From JBFGJY01 sp041576975 (GTDB taxonomy: Bacteria; Pseudomonadota; Gammaproteobacteria; UBA4575), in NCBI GenBank assembly GCA_041576975.1, contig JBFGJY010000004.1, positions 1 through 64,000 on the forward strand: a stretch of 64,000 bases of DNA, read 5' to 3'. Positions 44,432 to 53,055 of the stretch are shown piece after piece. The translations under genes and the position numbers were made by a program. Under the pieces are notes generated by a model. That model was given only the letters and a program-made list of their open reading frames with translations. It searched no databases and was not told the origin of the DNA. How positions within the stretch are numbered: the first letter of the stretch is position 1; every line of letters starts with the position of its first letter.

Positions 44432-44902
44432 ATGTTATACAGCATATTAGTTACCATCGATGTACTATTAGCAATTGGCATTATTGGTTTAGTGTTAATC
44501 CAACAAGGTAAAGGTGCCGATGTTGGAGCTGCATTTGGAAGTGGAGCCTCTGGTACCGTCTTTGGTGCACGAGGTGCCGCATCTTTTTTAACGCACACAA
44601 CCGCGATTTTGGTTGCATTATTTTTTATTAATAGTTTGGCGTTAGCATATCTAGCCAGTCACCGACCCGTTGCAGAAAGTGTTATCGATACAACACTAGA
44701 ATCCACAGTAGTGGTTCCAAGTGTTGAAAATGTTAGTGATGGTGAAGTGCAGGTACCCCAGGTTGATATCGATGAAACTGACTTGCCAGATTTGCCTGAA
44801 GCTGGAGGATCAGATCCCACTACTGCCACCACTCAAGAGCTAGACAGTATGGAATCAATGGATAGTAGCGCAGATAATGCTCTTGACGATGTTCCAGAAT
44901 AA
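44432..44902 (+). CDS. secG: Preprotein translocase subunit SecG with acidic tail
   Basis: SecG is a small SecYEG subunit with two membrane helices. These are visible at about residues 3-23 and 52-71, flanking the conserved loop QQGKGADVGAAFGSGASGTVFG. The protein is 156 aa against about 110 in E. coli. The extra part is an acidic, Ser/Thr-rich C-terminal tail from about residue 80 with no predicted fold. It lies between tpiA and tRNA-Leu, the standard arrangement. Confidence 0.95.
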   Translation: MLYSILVTIDVLLAIGIIGLVLIQQGKGADVGAAFGSGASGTVFGARGAASFLTHTTAILVALFFINSLALAYLASHRPVAESVIDTTLESTVVVPSVENVSDGEVQVPQVDIDETDLPDLPEAGGSDPTTATTQELDSMESMDSSADNALDDVPE

Positions 44903-45284
44903 CGCTGAGTAACTAGTTTCTGTTTTATATATGATTTTGTGATTTCTTTATTTAGGGAAACACGAATGCCATCACTATTGCGTATAAAATAATCACCACG
45001 CCCACAATAAGTGCAATCGTGTCAAATTTTTTATAGTCATTTTTTTCGGGCATTGTTTAATCTCACTAGTAATTAAATTGATTAGGTAAATTTGTAAAAA
45101 GACTTATTAGCACTATGATCCCATGATCAATTCGAGTTGTCTATATGGGCATAGTGTAAACTATGACCATTCTCTATTCCCTGTTATTAAGCGATTTATT
45201 CGAAATTACCCTATCTTATATCTGTATCAGTGAAAAAAGATTCAAGCTGTGGTGCCTTACGATAAAATGCCCTAAATCTAGTGA
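44903..45284. other. Intergenic region between secG and tRNA-Leu
   Basis: Apart from the 33-aa minus-strand frame at 44952-45053, this 380-bp region holds no gene. A TAAAAT at 45263-45268, about 17 bp before the tRNA, is a plausible tRNA-Leu -10 box, with TTCAAG at 45241-45246 as a weak -35 (16-bp spacer). Confidence 0.35.
44952..45053 (-). CDS. Small single-helix membrane protein, 33 aa
   Basis: A 33-residue frame starts at ATG 45053 and stops at 44952. The N-terminal ten residues are polar and charged (MPEKNDYKKF). They are followed by a hydrophobic helix of about 20 residues (IALIVGVVIILYAIVMAFVF) and a stop right after it. This is the layout of genuine bacterial single-pass microproteins. 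It converges on secG. The ribosome-binding site is only a weak gag. No family is recognised. Confidence 0.5.
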   Translation of the reverse strand: MPEKNDYKKFDTIALIVGVVIILYAIVMAFVFP

Positions 45285-45371
45285 GCCGATGTGGCGGAAT
45301 TGGTAGACGCGCTAGCTTGAGGGGCTAGTGGGGGCAACCTCGTGCCGGTTCGAGTCCGGCCATCGGCACCA
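45285..45371 (+). tRNA. tRNA-Leu (GAG)
   Basis: This 87-nt tRNA has acceptor arms GCCGATG and CATCGGC, the long variable arm of a class II tRNA, a GGTTCGAGTCC T-arm and an encoded ACCA end. The anticodon loop cttgagg gives GAG, which reads CUC/CUU leucine codons. It follows secG as leuU does in E. coli. Confidence 0.97.
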
Positions 45372-45401
45372 AGGTCTCGCATAATATAATGTTTAAAGCG
45401 A

Positions 45402-45850
45402 ATAGTTGGAGCCTTGCACAGCTTCGCTTGTACAATGCTATGTGCTAAGTGTTTTACTTGAGGCCTAGCGCAGAGCATAGCTAGCATAATGTAATGTGCA
45501 GAGTATTAAATCTCAGGTCTAGCACACATGATAAAGGCAGCATAAGGCAGTGTGTTTGAAGTCAGGCTTTTGGCCTAGCACAGCTTACTAAGCACGATGT
45601 GTTGTGCGAAGTATTAGACTTAAGGGCTCGCACATCAACAGCTATGTACGACTACGTTCGAATTGATTAACTGGCGCCAAGAACAGTTTGCTTAGCACAA
45701 TATCATGTGCGGAGTATTCAACCTTAGGCCAAGTACGATAAAAGCAGTATAGGGTAGTGTTTGATGCTAGGCTTTAGTCCTAGTACTGCTTAGCGAGTAC
45801 AATGCAAAGTGCAATGTATTAAACTTCAGGCCTAGTAAAACTTAAAAATA
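45402..45850. repeat. Degenerate tandem array, about 53-bp unit, with 210-bp higher-order period
   Basis: The 513-bp gap between tRNA-Leu and nuoA is filled by about nine units that begin with gcctagcaca-like strings, starting near 45411, 45463, 45517, 45572, 45624, 45674, 45727 and 45777, with a partial unit at about 45830. A typical unit has gcctagcacagctta, then a tgtgcgaagtatta-like core, then acttaag. Units at 45517 and 45727 form a second subtype (ataaaggcag / ggctttt). The order of subtypes repeats every four units (205-213 bp), so a block of four was duplicated. There are no conserved identical repeats as in CRISPR and no ORF. Confidence 0.85.
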
Positions 45851-45884
45851 GCAAATTAACTGAGGCCTTATAGAGAATGTCGTA

Positions 45885-46241
45885 ATGATCGAAAACTATT
45901 TACCTATTCTCATCTTTATTGTTATTGCAGCTATCATGGGTCTTATACCTATGTTACTTGGACTTGGACTAGGTCCACGTACTAAGGATGATGCAAAAGA
46001 CTCACCTTATGAATGCGGATTTGAAGCCTTTGAGGATGCGCGAATGCAATTTGACGTTCGTTATTACCTCATCGCGATCTTATTTATCATCTTTGACTTG
46101 GAAATTGCCTTTTTATTTCCTTGGGCAGTAGCAATTCGAGAAGTTGGATTGATAGGATTTATAGCCATGGCATTGTTTCTCATCATTCTTACAGTAGGTT
46201 TTATCTATGAATGGAAAAAAGGAGCACTAGATTGGGATTAG
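45885..46241 (+). CDS. nuoA: NADH-quinone oxidoreductase subunit A
   Basis: This is a small membrane-arm subunit of complex I, 118 aa with three helices. The conserved loop SPYECGFEAFEDARMQFDVRYYLIAILFIIFDLE is visible (residues about 41-75). It is the first gene of the 14-gene nuo operon, which encodes proton-pumping NADH:ubiquinone oxidoreductase. The promoter must lie within or just after the tandem repeat array upstream; none could be picked out clearly. Confidence 0.96.
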   Translation: MIENYLPILIFIVIAAIMGLIPMLLGLGLGPRTKDDAKDSPYECGFEAFEDARMQFDVRYYLIAILFIIFDLEIAFLFPWAVAIREVGLIGFIAMALFLIILTVGFIYEWKKGALDWD

Positions 46242-46317
46242 CGTCTGAAAATTTTTGTCATGCGAGAACTTAGGAGCATCCAACTGGATCTAATGTTTTA
46301 GATTAGGAAAAAAAGTA

Positions 46318-46794
46318 ATGGGCATTGAAGGTCGATTTGAACAAGGCTTTGTAACCACAAGGTTAGATGAGCTCATAAATTGGGCGCGTACAGGATCTAT
46401 GTGGCCAATGACTTTTGGACTTGCTTGTTGTGCCGTGGAAATGATGCATGCGGGCGCAGCTCGCTACGACCTGGATCGCTTTGGAGTCATGTTTAGACCA
46501 AGTCCACGACAATCAGATGTAATGATCGTGGCAGGTACCTTAGTTAATAAAATGGCACCGGCATTGCGTAAAGTATATGACCAGATGGCGGACCCTAAGT
46601 GGGTAATTTCTATGGGTTCTTGCGCAAATGGTGGAGGTTATTATCACTATTCCTATGCTGTGGTTAGAGGTTGTGATCGCATCATTCCAGTGGACGTGTA
46701 TGTCCCAGGTTGTCCTCCCACTGCAGAAGCGTTGATATACGGGATAATACAATTACAAAATAAAATACGTCATACCAACACCATTGCACGTTAA
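46318..46794 (+). CDS. nuoB: NADH-quinone oxidoreductase subunit B
   Basis: The 158-aa subunit holds the terminal 4Fe-4S cluster N2 that passes electrons to quinone. The cluster ligands are seen in FGLACCAVEM, SMGSCANGGG and YVPGCPPTAEA. The RPSPRQSDVMIVAGT stretch is also diagnostic. It lies between nuoA (76 bp) and nuoC (11 bp). Confidence 0.98.
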   Translation: MGIEGRFEQGFVTTRLDELINWARTGSMWPMTFGLACCAVEMMHAGAARYDLDRFGVMFRPSPRQSDVMIVAGTLVNKMAPALRKVYDQMADPKWVISMGSCANGGGYYHYSYAVVRGCDRIIPVDVYVPGCPPTAEALIYGIIQLQNKIRHTNTIAR

Positions 46795-46805
46795 GTGCGT
46801 GTGTT

Positions 46806-47546
46806 ATGCAAGATAGAATTAATCATCTTTGTACTGAATTAAAGCATGCATTTGCATCTTTACTACAATCTGTCGATGTTAAATTTGATGAAATTACAAT
46901 CAATGTAAGTGCAGAAAATCTTTTACGAGTGATGTCGCAACTTTGTGAAGCGTCTGAACTGAAATTTGAACAACTTGTTGATCTTTCTGGAATTGACTAT
47001 CTTGAGTTTGGTGTAGACGAATGGAATACTGAAACTGCAACTACTTCTGGTTTTAGCCGTGGAGTGGAAAAGGCGTCTTTTGGGCGCTTTACTTTTGATG
47101 ATGTGCCAGAACGGAATATGATGGATGGATCGCGCTATGCAGTGGTATATCATTTACTTTCAATTTCACATAACCATAGGTTACGTGTAAAAGTTTTTTG
47201 TGAAGATAATAATCTTCCAATTCTTTCATCTGTGACGGATATCTGGTCATCGGCGAATTGGTATGAGCGTGAAGCGTTTGATCTGTATGGAATTATTTTT
47301 GAAGGCCATCCTGATTTACGCCGTATTCTTACTGATTATGGTTTTACAGGACATCCCTTCCGTAAAGATTTTCCACTAATTGGGCATGTCGAAGTTCGCT
47401 ATGACCCGGAGCAAAAGCGCGTGATTTATCAACCAGTCTCCATCGAACCTCGTATCACTGTGCCTAAAGTTATTCGCGATGATCATCGCTTTGAAGTGGG
47501 TGATGCCAAAAAAAATAATCAAGCCAAAGACGAAGCCGATGCCTGA
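46806..47546 (+). CDS. nuoC: NADH-quinone oxidoreductase subunit C
   Basis: This 246-aa peripheral-arm subunit (30-kDa family) is separate from NuoD, unlike the fused NuoCD of E. coli. The signature DIWSSANWYEREAFDLYGIIFEGHPDLRRIL region is present at about residues 145-180, and the C-terminus has the usual quinone-side extension YQPVSIEPR. It overlaps nuoD by 8 bp. Confidence 0.97.
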   Translation: MQDRINHLCTELKHAFASLLQSVDVKFDEITINVSAENLLRVMSQLCEASELKFEQLVDLSGIDYLEFGVDEWNTETATTSGFSRGVEKASFGRFTFDDVPERNMMDGSRYAVVYHLLSISHNHRLRVKVFCEDNNLPILSSVTDIWSSANWYEREAFDLYGIIFEGHPDLRRILTDYGFTGHPFRKDFPLIGHVEVRYDPEQKRVIYQPVSIEPRITVPKVIRDDHRFEVGDAKKNNQAKDEADA

Positions 47547-48792
47547 ATTACGTAACTACACTATGAATTTTGGTCCGCAGCATCCGTCTGCACATGGCGT
47601 GTTGCGCCTGGTTTTAGAAATGGAAGGCGAAGTTGTAGAGCGCGCAGATCCACATATTGGTCTACTGCATCGTGCGACTGAAAAGCTTGCGGAAAGCAAG
47701 CCATATAACCACAGCATCGGATATATGGATCGGCTCGACTATGTTTCCATGATGTGCAATGAGCATGGCTATGTGTTAGCAATTGAAAAATTAGCCGGTA
47801 TTAAACCACCAATACGCGCGCAATATATTCGAGTAATGTTTGATGAGATTACGCGAATTCTTAATCACTTGTTATGGCTAGGTGCACATGCATTAGATAT
47901 TGGTGCAATGACAGTTTTTCTATATGCCTTTCGTGAACGTGAAGACTTAATGGATTGTTATGAAGCGGTTTCAGGTGCACGTATGCATGCTACTTATTAC
48001 CGACCGGGTGGCATATATCGCGATTTACCAAATGAGATGCCAAGATATGTTGAATCACGATGGCATGATAAAAAAGATGTTAAAAAATTAAATAAAGCAC
48101 GCACCGGTTCTTTATTGGATTTTATCGAAGACTTCACACAACGTTTTCCAGCATGTGTGGATGAATATGAAACTCTACTTACTGAAAATCGGATTTGGAA
48201 ACAACGCACAGTTGATATTGGAATCGTCAGTCCTGAACGTGCACTGCAATTAGGATTTACCGGCCCCATGCTGCGCGGCTCTGGGGTAGAGTGGGATTTA
48301 CGTCGTAAACAGCCGTATGAGGTATATGAGCATCTTGATTTTCAAATACCCGTTGGTGTGAATGGTGATTGTTACGATCGCTATTTAGTGCGCATGGAAG
48401 AAATGCGTCAATCTAATGTGATCATTAAACAATGTGTCGATTGGTTACGAGAAAATCCTGGGCCCGTGATGATTGATAGTCATAAAGTTTCCCCGCCAAA
48501 GCGAGGCGAAATGAAAATGGGAATGGAAGAACTTATTCATCATTTTAAGTTATTTACCGAAGGCTATTGTTTACCGCCAGGTGAAGTCTATACCGCGATA
48601 GAACACCCAAAGGGTGAATTAGGTATTTATTTGGTGTCCGATGGTGCAAACAAGCCCTACCGATTAAAGATACGTGCACCTGGATTTGCGCATTTATCTT
48701 CTCTCGATGAAATGGCGCGGGGCCATATGTTGGCTGACGTTGTAGCAATCATCGGTACGCAAGACATAGTTTTTGGAGAAATTGATCGATGA
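47539..48792 (+). CDS. nuoD: NADH-quinone oxidoreductase subunit D
   Basis: This 417-aa (49-kDa family) subunit forms the quinone pocket with NuoB. ATG 47539 gives the canonical MPELRNYTMNFGPQHPSAHG start; the frame is open further upstream, but that part is nuoC sequence in another frame. HIGLLHRATEKL and the C-terminal ADVVAIIGTQDIVFGEIDR match the family. It overlaps nuoC by 8 bp and nuoE by 4 bp. Confidence 0.98.
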   Translation: MPELRNYTMNFGPQHPSAHGVLRLVLEMEGEVVERADPHIGLLHRATEKLAESKPYNHSIGYMDRLDYVSMMCNEHGYVLAIEKLAGIKPPIRAQYIRVMFDEITRILNHLLWLGAHALDIGAMTVFLYAFREREDLMDCYEAVSGARMHATYYRPGGIYRDLPNEMPRYVESRWHDKKDVKKLNKARTGSLLDFIEDFTQRFPACVDEYETLLTENRIWKQRTVDIGIVSPERALQLGFTGPMLRGSGVEWDLRRKQPYEVYEHLDFQIPVGVNGDCYDRYLVRMEEMRQSNVIIKQCVDWLRENPGPVMIDSHKVSPPKRGEMKMGMEELIHHFKLFTEGYCLPPGEVYTAIEHPKGELGIYLVSDGANKPYRLKIRAPGFAHLSSLDEMARGHMLADVVAIIGTQDIVFGEIDR

Positions 48793-49295
48793 AAGATTCA
48801 TCATTACAGGAAAATACCCAGGTTTTGTCCGATCATGTGCGTGCAGAAATTGATGACTGCTTGCGACGTTATCCTACAGATCAAAAACAATCCGCAGTGT
48901 TAGGGGCGTTGCGAGCTGTGCAGCATGAAATCGGTTATTTGCCAGTTGCACATATGGATGCCGTTGCAGAATATTTAGATATGTCAGCTATTGCAGTGTA
49001 TGAAGTGGCTTCTTTTTATTCGATGTATGAACTTAAGCCTGTGGGCAAACATACTATTTCAGTATGTACTAACTTGTCTTGCATGTTGTGTGGAGCTGAT
49101 GAAGTGGTTGAGCACCTAAAAAATAAACTTGGCATTAATTTGGGTGAAAGTACAGCCGATGGCAAGTTTTATTTAAAACAAGAAGAAGAATGTTTAGCTG
49201 CATGTTGTGGCGCTCCTATGATGCAAGTAAATCATGTTTATCATGAGAATTTAACCATTGAAAAAGTCGACCAGATTTTAGATGAACTTGGCTAG
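48789..49295 (+). CDS. nuoE: NADH-quinone oxidoreductase subunit E
   Basis: The 168-aa thioredoxin-like subunit carries the 2Fe-2S cluster N1a. The four ligand cysteines are in CTNLSCMLCG (first and third positions of the motif region) and EECLAACCGAP. It starts in an ATGA overlap with nuoD and is followed by nuoF after 16 bp; together with NuoF and NuoG it forms the NADH dehydrogenase module. Confidence 0.97.
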   Translation: MKDSSLQENTQVLSDHVRAEIDDCLRRYPTDQKQSAVLGALRAVQHEIGYLPVAHMDAVAEYLDMSAIAVYEVASFYSMYELKPVGKHTISVCTNLSCMLCGADEVVEHLKNKLGINLGESTADGKFYLKQEEECLAACCGAPMMQVNHVYHENLTIEKVDQILDELG

Positions 49296-49311
49296 ATAAC
49301 AATTAAGTTTT

Positions 49312-50613
49312 ATGCAGCAAAATAACGTTTGTTACCAGACATTAGAGTTTGATCAGCCTTGGACGCTAGAAAATTATAAGCGTATAGGAGGTTACTCGGC
49401 TTGGGGAAAAATTCTACGTGAAAAAATTTCACCTGATGAGGTCATTGAACAAGTTAAGGCTTCAGGTCTCCGTGGTCGTGGTGGTGCTGGTTTTCCCACA
49501 GGTTTGAAATGGAGCTTCATGCCAAGAAATCCAGATGTACAAAGTTATGTTGTATGTAATTCAGATGAATCTGAACCAGGTACATGTAAGGACCGAGATA
49601 TCTTAAGGTTTAACCCCCACTCGGTGATTGAGGGTATGGCAATAGCAGCTTATGCGATGCATGCATCTGTAGGCTATAACTATTTGCGCGGTGAGTTTAT
49701 GGATGAACCATACTTACGGTTTAAAAAAGCGTTAGATGAAGCCTACGCAGAAGGTTATTTAGGTGAGAATATTTTAGGAACGAATGTAACATTTTTCCTG
49801 CATGATGTGCTTGGCGCAGGTGCATATATATGCGGTGAAGAGACTGCGTTGCTTGAATCACTTGAGGGGAAAAAGGGGTTGCCGCGATTTAAACCACCAT
49901 TTCCTGCTAACGTAGGTCTGTATGGAAAGCCGACAACAATTAATAACACTGAAACATTCGCATCGGTGCCAAGCATTATGCGTGAAGGTGCTGAGTGGTT
50001 TTCTTTAATGGGTGTTGAAAAGAGTGGTGGCACAAAATGTTTTTCCGTTTCCGGGCATGTAAACAATCCTGGTAACTTTGAAATTCCTCTTGGTACACCT
50101 TTCTCAGAGTTACTCAAATTGGCCGGTGGTGTGCGAACGGGTCATACGCTTAAAGCAGTTATACCTGGTGGATCATCCGTTCCAATAGTTCCAGGTGAAG
50201 TCATGCTTAGCACCAAAATGGACTATGAATCTATTACACAAGCAGGTTCTTTATTGGGGTCTGGAGCTGTAGTGGTCATGGATGAGACCACCGATATGGT
50301 AAAAGTTTTACAACGCATATCGCGTTTCTATTTTTCAGAGTCTTGTGGCCAATGTACGCCTTGCAGAGAAGGTACAGGTTGGTTATATCGCATGATTACT
50401 CGTATTGTTGAAGGAAGGGGTCAAGCAGAAGACATAGAAAAGTTGAATGACATTGCTCGTAAAATTGAAGGGCGGACCATTTGCGCATTAGGTGATGCAG
50501 CTGCCATGCCAGTACATAGTTTTATTAAACATTACCGCGAAGAATTCATCCATTATATAGAGCATGGCTATAGCATATTAGATAAAGTCAAATCTGAAAG
50601 TGTCGCAGCATAA
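49312..50613 (+). CDS. nuoF: NADH-quinone oxidoreductase subunit F
   Basis: The 433-aa NADH- and FMN-binding subunit. Visible signatures are the FMN/NADH loop GLRGRGGAGFPTGLKW, GAGAYICGEETALLESLEG and the 4Fe-4S N3 motif ESCGQCTPCREGT. The length is normal. It accepts electrons from NADH and passes them to NuoE/NuoG clusters. Confidence 0.98.
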   Translation: MQQNNVCYQTLEFDQPWTLENYKRIGGYSAWGKILREKISPDEVIEQVKASGLRGRGGAGFPTGLKWSFMPRNPDVQSYVVCNSDESEPGTCKDRDILRFNPHSVIEGMAIAAYAMHASVGYNYLRGEFMDEPYLRFKKALDEAYAEGYLGENILGTNVTFFLHDVLGAGAYICGEETALLESLEGKKGLPRFKPPFPANVGLYGKPTTINNTETFASVPSIMREGAEWFSLMGVEKSGGTKCFSVSGHVNNPGNFEIPLGTPFSELLKLAGGVRTGHTLKAVIPGGSSVPIVPGEVMLSTKMDYESITQAGSLLGSGAVVVMDETTDMVKVLQRISRFYFSESCGQCTPCREGTGWLYRMITRIVEGRGQAEDIEKLNDIARKIEGRTICALGDAAAMPVHSFIKHYREEFIHYIEHGYSILDKVKSESVAA

Positions 50614-50632
50614 ATAGTATTATTAAATTTTA

Positions 50633-53014
50633 ATGTCTGAAGAAACTATTCAATTATTTATAAATGACAAAGAGATATCTGCGTCAAAAGGTGCAATGTT
50701 GATTGAAGTTGCAGATCAACAAGATATAGACATCCCACGTTTTTGTTATCACAAAAAATTATCAGTCGCTGCAAATTGTCGCATGTGTATGGTGGAAGTA
50801 GAAAAAGCGCCGAAGCCATTGCCGGCATGTGCTACACCGGTTATTGAAGGCATGAAAGTCTACACCAAGTCCCCAATTGCACTTGATGCGCAAAAAAGCA
50901 CTATGGAATTCTTGCTTATAAATCATCCTCTTGATTGTCCAGTATGTGATCAAGGTGGAGAATGCGAGCTACAAGATATCGCCATGGGATATGGTGAAGA
51001 TGTATCGCGTTATATGGAACGTAAACGTGTGGTGCCGGATAAAAATTTGGGCCCATTAGTATCCACCGATATGACACGTTGTATCCATTGCACGCGTTGT
51101 GTTCGCTTTGGTAGTGAAATTGCAGGAATACGAGAACTCGGCGCAACAGGCCGTGGTGAGTTTATGGAAATTGGAACCTATGTAGAACGTTCACTTGGTT
51201 CCGAATTGTCAGGCAATGTCATCGATATTTGTCCCGTAGGCGCACTCAATGCCAAACCTTCTCGTATGCAAGCACGTTCTTGGGAGATGATGCAGTCATC
51301 CAGTATCGCACCGCATGACGGTGTAGGCTCAAATATTTATCTGCACACACTACGTAATAAAGTCATGCGTGTGGTGCCACGAGAAAATGAGGAGCTTAAC
51401 GAAACGTGGATATCAGATCGTGATCGTTTCAGCTACGAAGGGTTACATGCAAGTGACCGGGCTACACGGCCAATGTTAAAAGGTGATCGAGGCTGGCAGG
51501 CCTGTGATTGGGATAGTTGTTTAGATAAAGTGGTAGAAAAGTTAACACAATATTCTCCAGAACAAATAGGTATATTAGCTTCACCACACTCAACCTTAGA
51601 AGAACTATATATACTACAAAAAGTATTCCGTTGGCTAAACGTTCAAAATATTGATCACCGTACACGACAAGTTGATTTTACTGATCAGGAATCTATGCCA
51701 TTGTTCCCATATTTGGGGCAATCAATAGAATCTACTGAAGAAAACGATGCAATCTTTTTAATTGGTTGTGATATTCGACTTGAACAACCCATGCTTGCAC
51801 ATCGAATGCGAAAAGCAAGTTCAAGAGGTTGTAAATTTACAGCATTAAACCCACAAAAATTTGATTTTCATTTTTTAAATCAAAATACATGGAATTTGGC
51901 ACCACAACAATGGGTATACGCCTTGGCAGAGATTGTGAAGTGTGCGCAATCCAGTGCATTGCAACAGCTTCCGCCTATACTTAACGATATTGTTGATGAA
52001 GTCTCAGTTTCTACACAGGCACAACAGATTTTTGATTTATTAAGCAATGCGAAAAAAGCAAGTGTATTTATTGGCGCTATTGCAGAAAGTCATCCTCAAG
52101 CTTCGGTGCTACGCGCATTTGCTAATTTTATTGCGAACATCACTAACTCAAATTTCGGTATCATCGCGCAAGCGGGTAACTCAGTAGGCGCATGGTTATG
52201 TGGAATGATTCCACACCGATTACCTGCTGGCAAAACCAATTCTAATAACGGCTTGAACTCAGCTGAAATGCTAGCCAATCCAAGACAAGCCTATGTGTTA
52301 TTTAATTTAGAGCCCGAATTCGATTTCGCTGATGCACCGATAGCAATAAAAGCTATGCAAGAAGCTGAGTTCGTAGTGATATTTTCCCCATATGTCACTA
52401 GTCAGATGCAAGACTATGCCGATGTCATACTGCCGATTGCAAGCTTTGCAGAAACCGATGGTACATATGTGAACGCAGAAGGGCGCTGGCAAAGTGTGAC
52501 GAAATCTATCCCCGCGCCTGAAGAGGCGCGTCCTGCATGGCGAATTTTACGCGTAATAGCCAATAAGCTTGGATTTGAAGAAGTGAAGTATCAATCTAGC
52601 CAACAAATTCGAGATGAAATTAAAGCGCTATTTGGGCAGGGAGTTGAGTTTGATAGTAATCTCAGTAATTTGGCTAACGTGAATTCAAATTTAGACCAAG
52701 GAAATTTATTTCGAGTATCTAGTACACCAACATATGCAGTTGATAATGTTGTAAGACGCGCAACGTCTTTGCAAGATACTATGTATGAACAGCAACCCTA
52801 TGTTGCGATGTGTGAACAACAGGCACGTGAACTAGAAGTATTAAATGAAACTAAGGTCCGAGTTGTACAAGGGCATCAAGAGATGGCCTTGGCTTTACAA
52901 ATCAATCAAGCATTGCCTATGAAGTGTGTTTGGATACAAAAAAGTGCAAGACAGTTAGATCAACTTGGAACGACAATTGCGCCAGTAGAAATTCAGAGGT
53001 TAGTTCATGCATAA
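50633..53014 (+). CDS. nuoG: NADH-quinone oxidoreductase subunit G
   Basis: This 793-aa subunit has an N-terminal 2Fe-2S ferredoxin domain (CYHKKLSVAANCRMC), a His/Cys-ligated 4Fe-4S region (HPLDCPVCDQGGECELQD), a further 4Fe-4S site (CIHCTRCVRFG) and a long molybdopterin-oxidoreductase-like domain without expected cofactor activity. The C-terminal 250 residues are more divergent than the rest. nuoH starts about 40 bp later. Confidence 0.97.
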   Translation: MSEETIQLFINDKEISASKGAMLIEVADQQDIDIPRFCYHKKLSVAANCRMCMVEVEKAPKPLPACATPVIEGMKVYTKSPIALDAQKSTMEFLLINHPLDCPVCDQGGECELQDIAMGYGEDVSRYMERKRVVPDKNLGPLVSTDMTRCIHCTRCVRFGSEIAGIRELGATGRGEFMEIGTYVERSLGSELSGNVIDICPVGALNAKPSRMQARSWEMMQSSSIAPHDGVGSNIYLHTLRNKVMRVVPRENEELNETWISDRDRFSYEGLHASDRATRPMLKGDRGWQACDWDSCLDKVVEKLTQYSPEQIGILASPHSTLEELYILQKVFRWLNVQNIDHRTRQVDFTDQESMPLFPYLGQSIESTEENDAIFLIGCDIRLEQPMLAHRMRKASSRGCKFTALNPQKFDFHFLNQNTWNLAPQQWVYALAEIVKCAQSSALQQLPPILNDIVDEVSVSTQAQQIFDLLSNAKKASVFIGAIAESHPQASVLRAFANFIANITNSNFGIIAQAGNSVGAWLCGMIPHRLPAGKTNSNNGLNSAEMLANPRQAYVLFNLEPEFDFADAPIAIKAMQEAEFVVIFSPYVTSQMQDYADVILPIASFAETDGTYVNAEGRWQSVTKSIPAPEEARPAWRILRVIANKLGFEEVKYQSSQQIRDEIKALFGQGVEFDSNLSNLANVNSNLDQGNLFRVSSTPTYAVDNVVRRATSLQDTMYEQQPYVAMCEQQARELEVLNETKVRVVQGHQEMALALQINQALPMKCVWIQKSARQLDQLGTTIAPVEIQRLVHA

Positions 53015-53055
53015 ATGTTGGATTGGTGCACTTGTTGAAATCCAAAGAGGTTTTC

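Noticed and set aside
45402..45850. CRISPR array before nuoA
   Set aside because: The whole unit of about 53 bp repeats with drift; there are no identical short repeats separated by unique spacers, and no cas genes are present.
52924..53055. nuoH extended into nuoG
   Set aside because: The open frame there overlaps well-conserved nuoG; the NuoH family start and a ribosome-binding site are at 53056.
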